Source of the DNA: a bacterium
GTDB lineage: Bacteria; Oederibacteriota; PGYV01; DSBP01
Length of the DNA stretch: 6,804 nucleotides
Assembly: GCA_011049465.1 (NCBI GenBank)
Contig: DSBP01000060.1
Location: 1 to 6,804 of the forward strand
Direction: 5' to 3'
Each line of letters starts with the position of its first letter. Position 1 is the first letter of the stretch. Positions 6,401 through 6,804 of the stretch are shown here, piece after piece. The position numbers and the translations under genes are program-made. The notes under the pieces were generated by a model. The model had not been told where the DNA came from. It worked only from the letters and a program-made list of their open reading frames with translations, and did no database searches.

Positions 6401-6427
6401 AAGAGCGGCGAATCAACGCCGCTTTTA
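6401..6427 (+). terminator. intrinsic terminator of the 62-aa gene
   Basis: AGCGGCG (6404-6410) pairs perfectly with CGCCGCT (6417-6423) around an AATCAA loop. The stem continues through a G-T pair and two A-T pairs into TTTTAT. It begins 16 nt after the stop codon and should end the short sigma-54 transcript. The A-rich 5' arm means it may also stop transcription from the other strand. An AT-only inverted repeat (6384-6400) directly precedes it. Confidence 0.87.
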
Positions 6428-6498
6428 TCATTTCTAAAGTAGAGACGGGGTTTATTCCCGGATAAGTGTCTTGTCTTCCGGTGTTCGTATTAACTTGA

Positions 6499-6526
6499 AA
6501 ATTGCAAATTCCAAATTGTAAATTGC
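6499..6526. repeat. four tandem copies of a 7-bp repeat (AAATTGC type)
   Basis: The copies are AAATTGC (6499-6505), AAATTCC (6506-6512), AAATTGT (6513-6519) and AAATTGC (6520-6526), identical in the first five bases. Such short arrays between genes usually change copy number by slippage. The TTGCAA formed at the first junction (6502-6507) is the same hexamer seen in the enhancer array near 6058 and 6069, most likely by chance. Confidence 0.85.
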
Positions 6527-6549
6527 CGTACTTGAGGTGGGACGGGGCA

Positions 6550-6576
6550 GGCAGCGGAGAAATTTCGCCGATTGCC
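6550..6576. repeat. imperfect palindrome
   Basis: GGCA (6550-6553) faces TGCC (6573-6576), CGG (6555-6557) faces CCG (6568-6570), and the centre GAAATTTC (6559-6566) is self-complementary. There is one A/G mismatch and a small asymmetric gap. The two-fold symmetry suits a dimeric DNA-binding protein better than an RNA hairpin, because there is no loop. No gene or promoter is close enough to assign a role. Confidence 0.4.
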
Positions 6577-6618
6577 ATGGGCCTGATCATGTTAATCTCA
6601 CGATAGACTGCTGTGCGC

Positions 6619-6649
6619 GGCCCGGCTTACGCACTATTGCGGTCGGGTC
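6619..6649. other. bulged GC-rich hairpin
   Basis: Bases 6619-6626 pair with 6642-6649 (8 bp with two G-T pairs). A 3-nt TTA bulge follows (6627-6629), then CGCA/TGCG (6630-6633 with 6638-6641) around a CTAT loop. No T-run follows, so it is not an intrinsic terminator. It is the most stable-looking fold in the noncoding stretch and could belong to a small RNA or a repeat element. The transcribed strand is unknown. Confidence 0.4.
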
Positions 6650-6686
6650 TGTTCTGCAGGCTTGTAGATTCGAGGCGGGGCGAGGA

Positions 6687-6737
6687 GTTGTTTATACCTT
6701 CTCTAGCAGGGTGCTGAAAAACTCTTATAAAAACAAC
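6687..6737. repeat. long imperfect inverted repeat next to the 3' promoter
   Basis: GTTGTTT (6687-6693) is complementary to AAACAAC (6731-6737), and ATA (6694-6696) to TAT (6726-6728) after a 2-nt bulge. Inside it, AGCA-GGG-TGCT (6705-6715) is a second perfect inverted repeat, with TTC/GAA flanking it. The downstream arm overlaps where the -35 of the next promoter would be. The inner GGGTGCTGAAAAAC resembles the ends of some insertion sequences, but I found no transposase or partner end. Confidence 0.38.
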
Positions 6738-6745
6738 TTTCATGG

Positions 6746-6754
6746 TGGTATAAT
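6746..6754 (+). promoter_or_regulatory. extended -10 promoter of the truncated 3' gene
   Basis: TGG-TATAAT is a perfect -10 hexamer with the extended-10 TGN before it, which can work with a poor -35. The best -35 at suitable spacing (TTATAA, 6725-6730, 18 bp) is weak. The start of transcription would be near 6761, about 10 nt before the ribosome binding site GGAGGT (6770-6775). Confidence 0.65.
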
Positions 6755-6784
6755 AGTAAAAACTAACATGGAGGTAAATAAAGA

Positions 6785-6804
6785 ATGCGCGGAAATGAAG
6801 AAAA
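6785..6804 (+). CDS. start of a gene cut by the window end
   Basis: Only MRGNEE can be read, which says nothing about function. ATG 6785 follows GGAGGT (6770-6775) with a 9-nt gap and lies behind an extended -10 promoter, so a gene start is well supported. Another frame opens at ATG 6768 (MEVNKECAEMKK) and again at 6795 and is also open to the edge, but neither start has a well-placed ribosome binding site. The frame should be settled with sequence beyond the window. Confidence 0.5.

Larger units (their letters stand above)
6428..6745. other. intergenic stretch without a convincing gene
   Basis: No ORF here has a ribosome binding site or protein-like composition on either strand; the one minus-strand frame (6381-6590) crosses the terminator and a tandem repeat. 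The stretch begins AT-leaning, holds a heptamer repeat, turns GC-rich at about 6535-6685 with a palindrome and a bulged hairpin, then becomes AT-rich again with a long imperfect inverted repeat before the next promoter. It may contain a structured RNA or the remnant of a small mobile element. I recognise neither. Confidence 0.6.

Noticed and set aside
6381..6590. Minus-strand 69-aa frame in the intergenic stretch
   Set aside because: It crosses the terminator hairpin and the heptamer repeat and has no protein-like features.
6550..6615. TPP riboswitch, suggested by CCTGATC followed by TTAAT at 6582-6597
   Set aside because: The CTGAGA and ACCCTT elements and the pairing TGG/CCA helix are missing, and a different promoter lies between it and the next gene.
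6618..6690. tRNA or tmRNA, suggested by ATTCGAGG near 6668 and GC-rich stems
   Set aside because: No acceptor stem, anticodon arm or T-arm pairing can be built around it, and no tmRNA 5' motif is present.

Overview
The window reads as chromosomal DNA of a bacterium that uses sigma-54 (RpoN). Evidence is the rpsO-pnp gene pair, a full bacterial enhancer-binding protein and a -24/-12 promoter. Composition is moderately GC-rich, with strong use of AGG for Arg and GGG for Gly, a TTG start and tight gene packing with TAATG overlaps. I cannot name the taxon. An uncultivated diderm lineage of the Elusimicrobiota/Omnitrophota/Goldbacteria type would fit, but this is a guess from general style, not from a diagnostic sequence.

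Layout: 1-177 is a leader with a candidate promoter and a hairpin. It precedes rpsO (178-447, ribosomal protein S15) and pnp (456-2567, polynucleotide phosphorylase). Next, overlapping by one base, is a polyol/glycerol dehydrogenase-like gene (2567-3634); a strong intrinsic-terminator-like hairpin lies inside its first 60 bases. Two further same-strand genes follow: a 151-aa one-membrane-segment protein with a TPR-like tail (3644-4099, TTG start) and a 643-aa sigma-54 activator (4099-6030). The activator combines an N-terminal zinc ribbon, a TPR array, the AAA+ domain and what looks like two tandem Fis-type helix-turn-helix motifs.

The most interesting part is 6031-6430. Immediately after the activator gene lies a ladder of TGCA half-sites about 11 bp apart. 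It is followed by A-tracts, a palindrome, a near-consensus sigma-54 promoter (TGGCATG-N4-TTGCT) and a short ORF for a 62-aa basic protein that I do not recognise, closed by a clear terminator. This looks like a compact regulator-plus-target cassette: the TPR activator binds the enhancer and switches on one tiny gene. The one-membrane-segment TPR protein, cotranscribed and overlapping the activator gene, is a candidate membrane partner or signal input.

From 6428 to about 6745 there is no convincing gene. It holds a 4-copy heptamer tandem repeat, a GC-rich stretch with a palindrome and a 12-bp hairpin, and a long imperfect inverted repeat. The window ends with an extended -10 promoter, a GGAGGT ribosome binding site and the first 20 bases of another gene.
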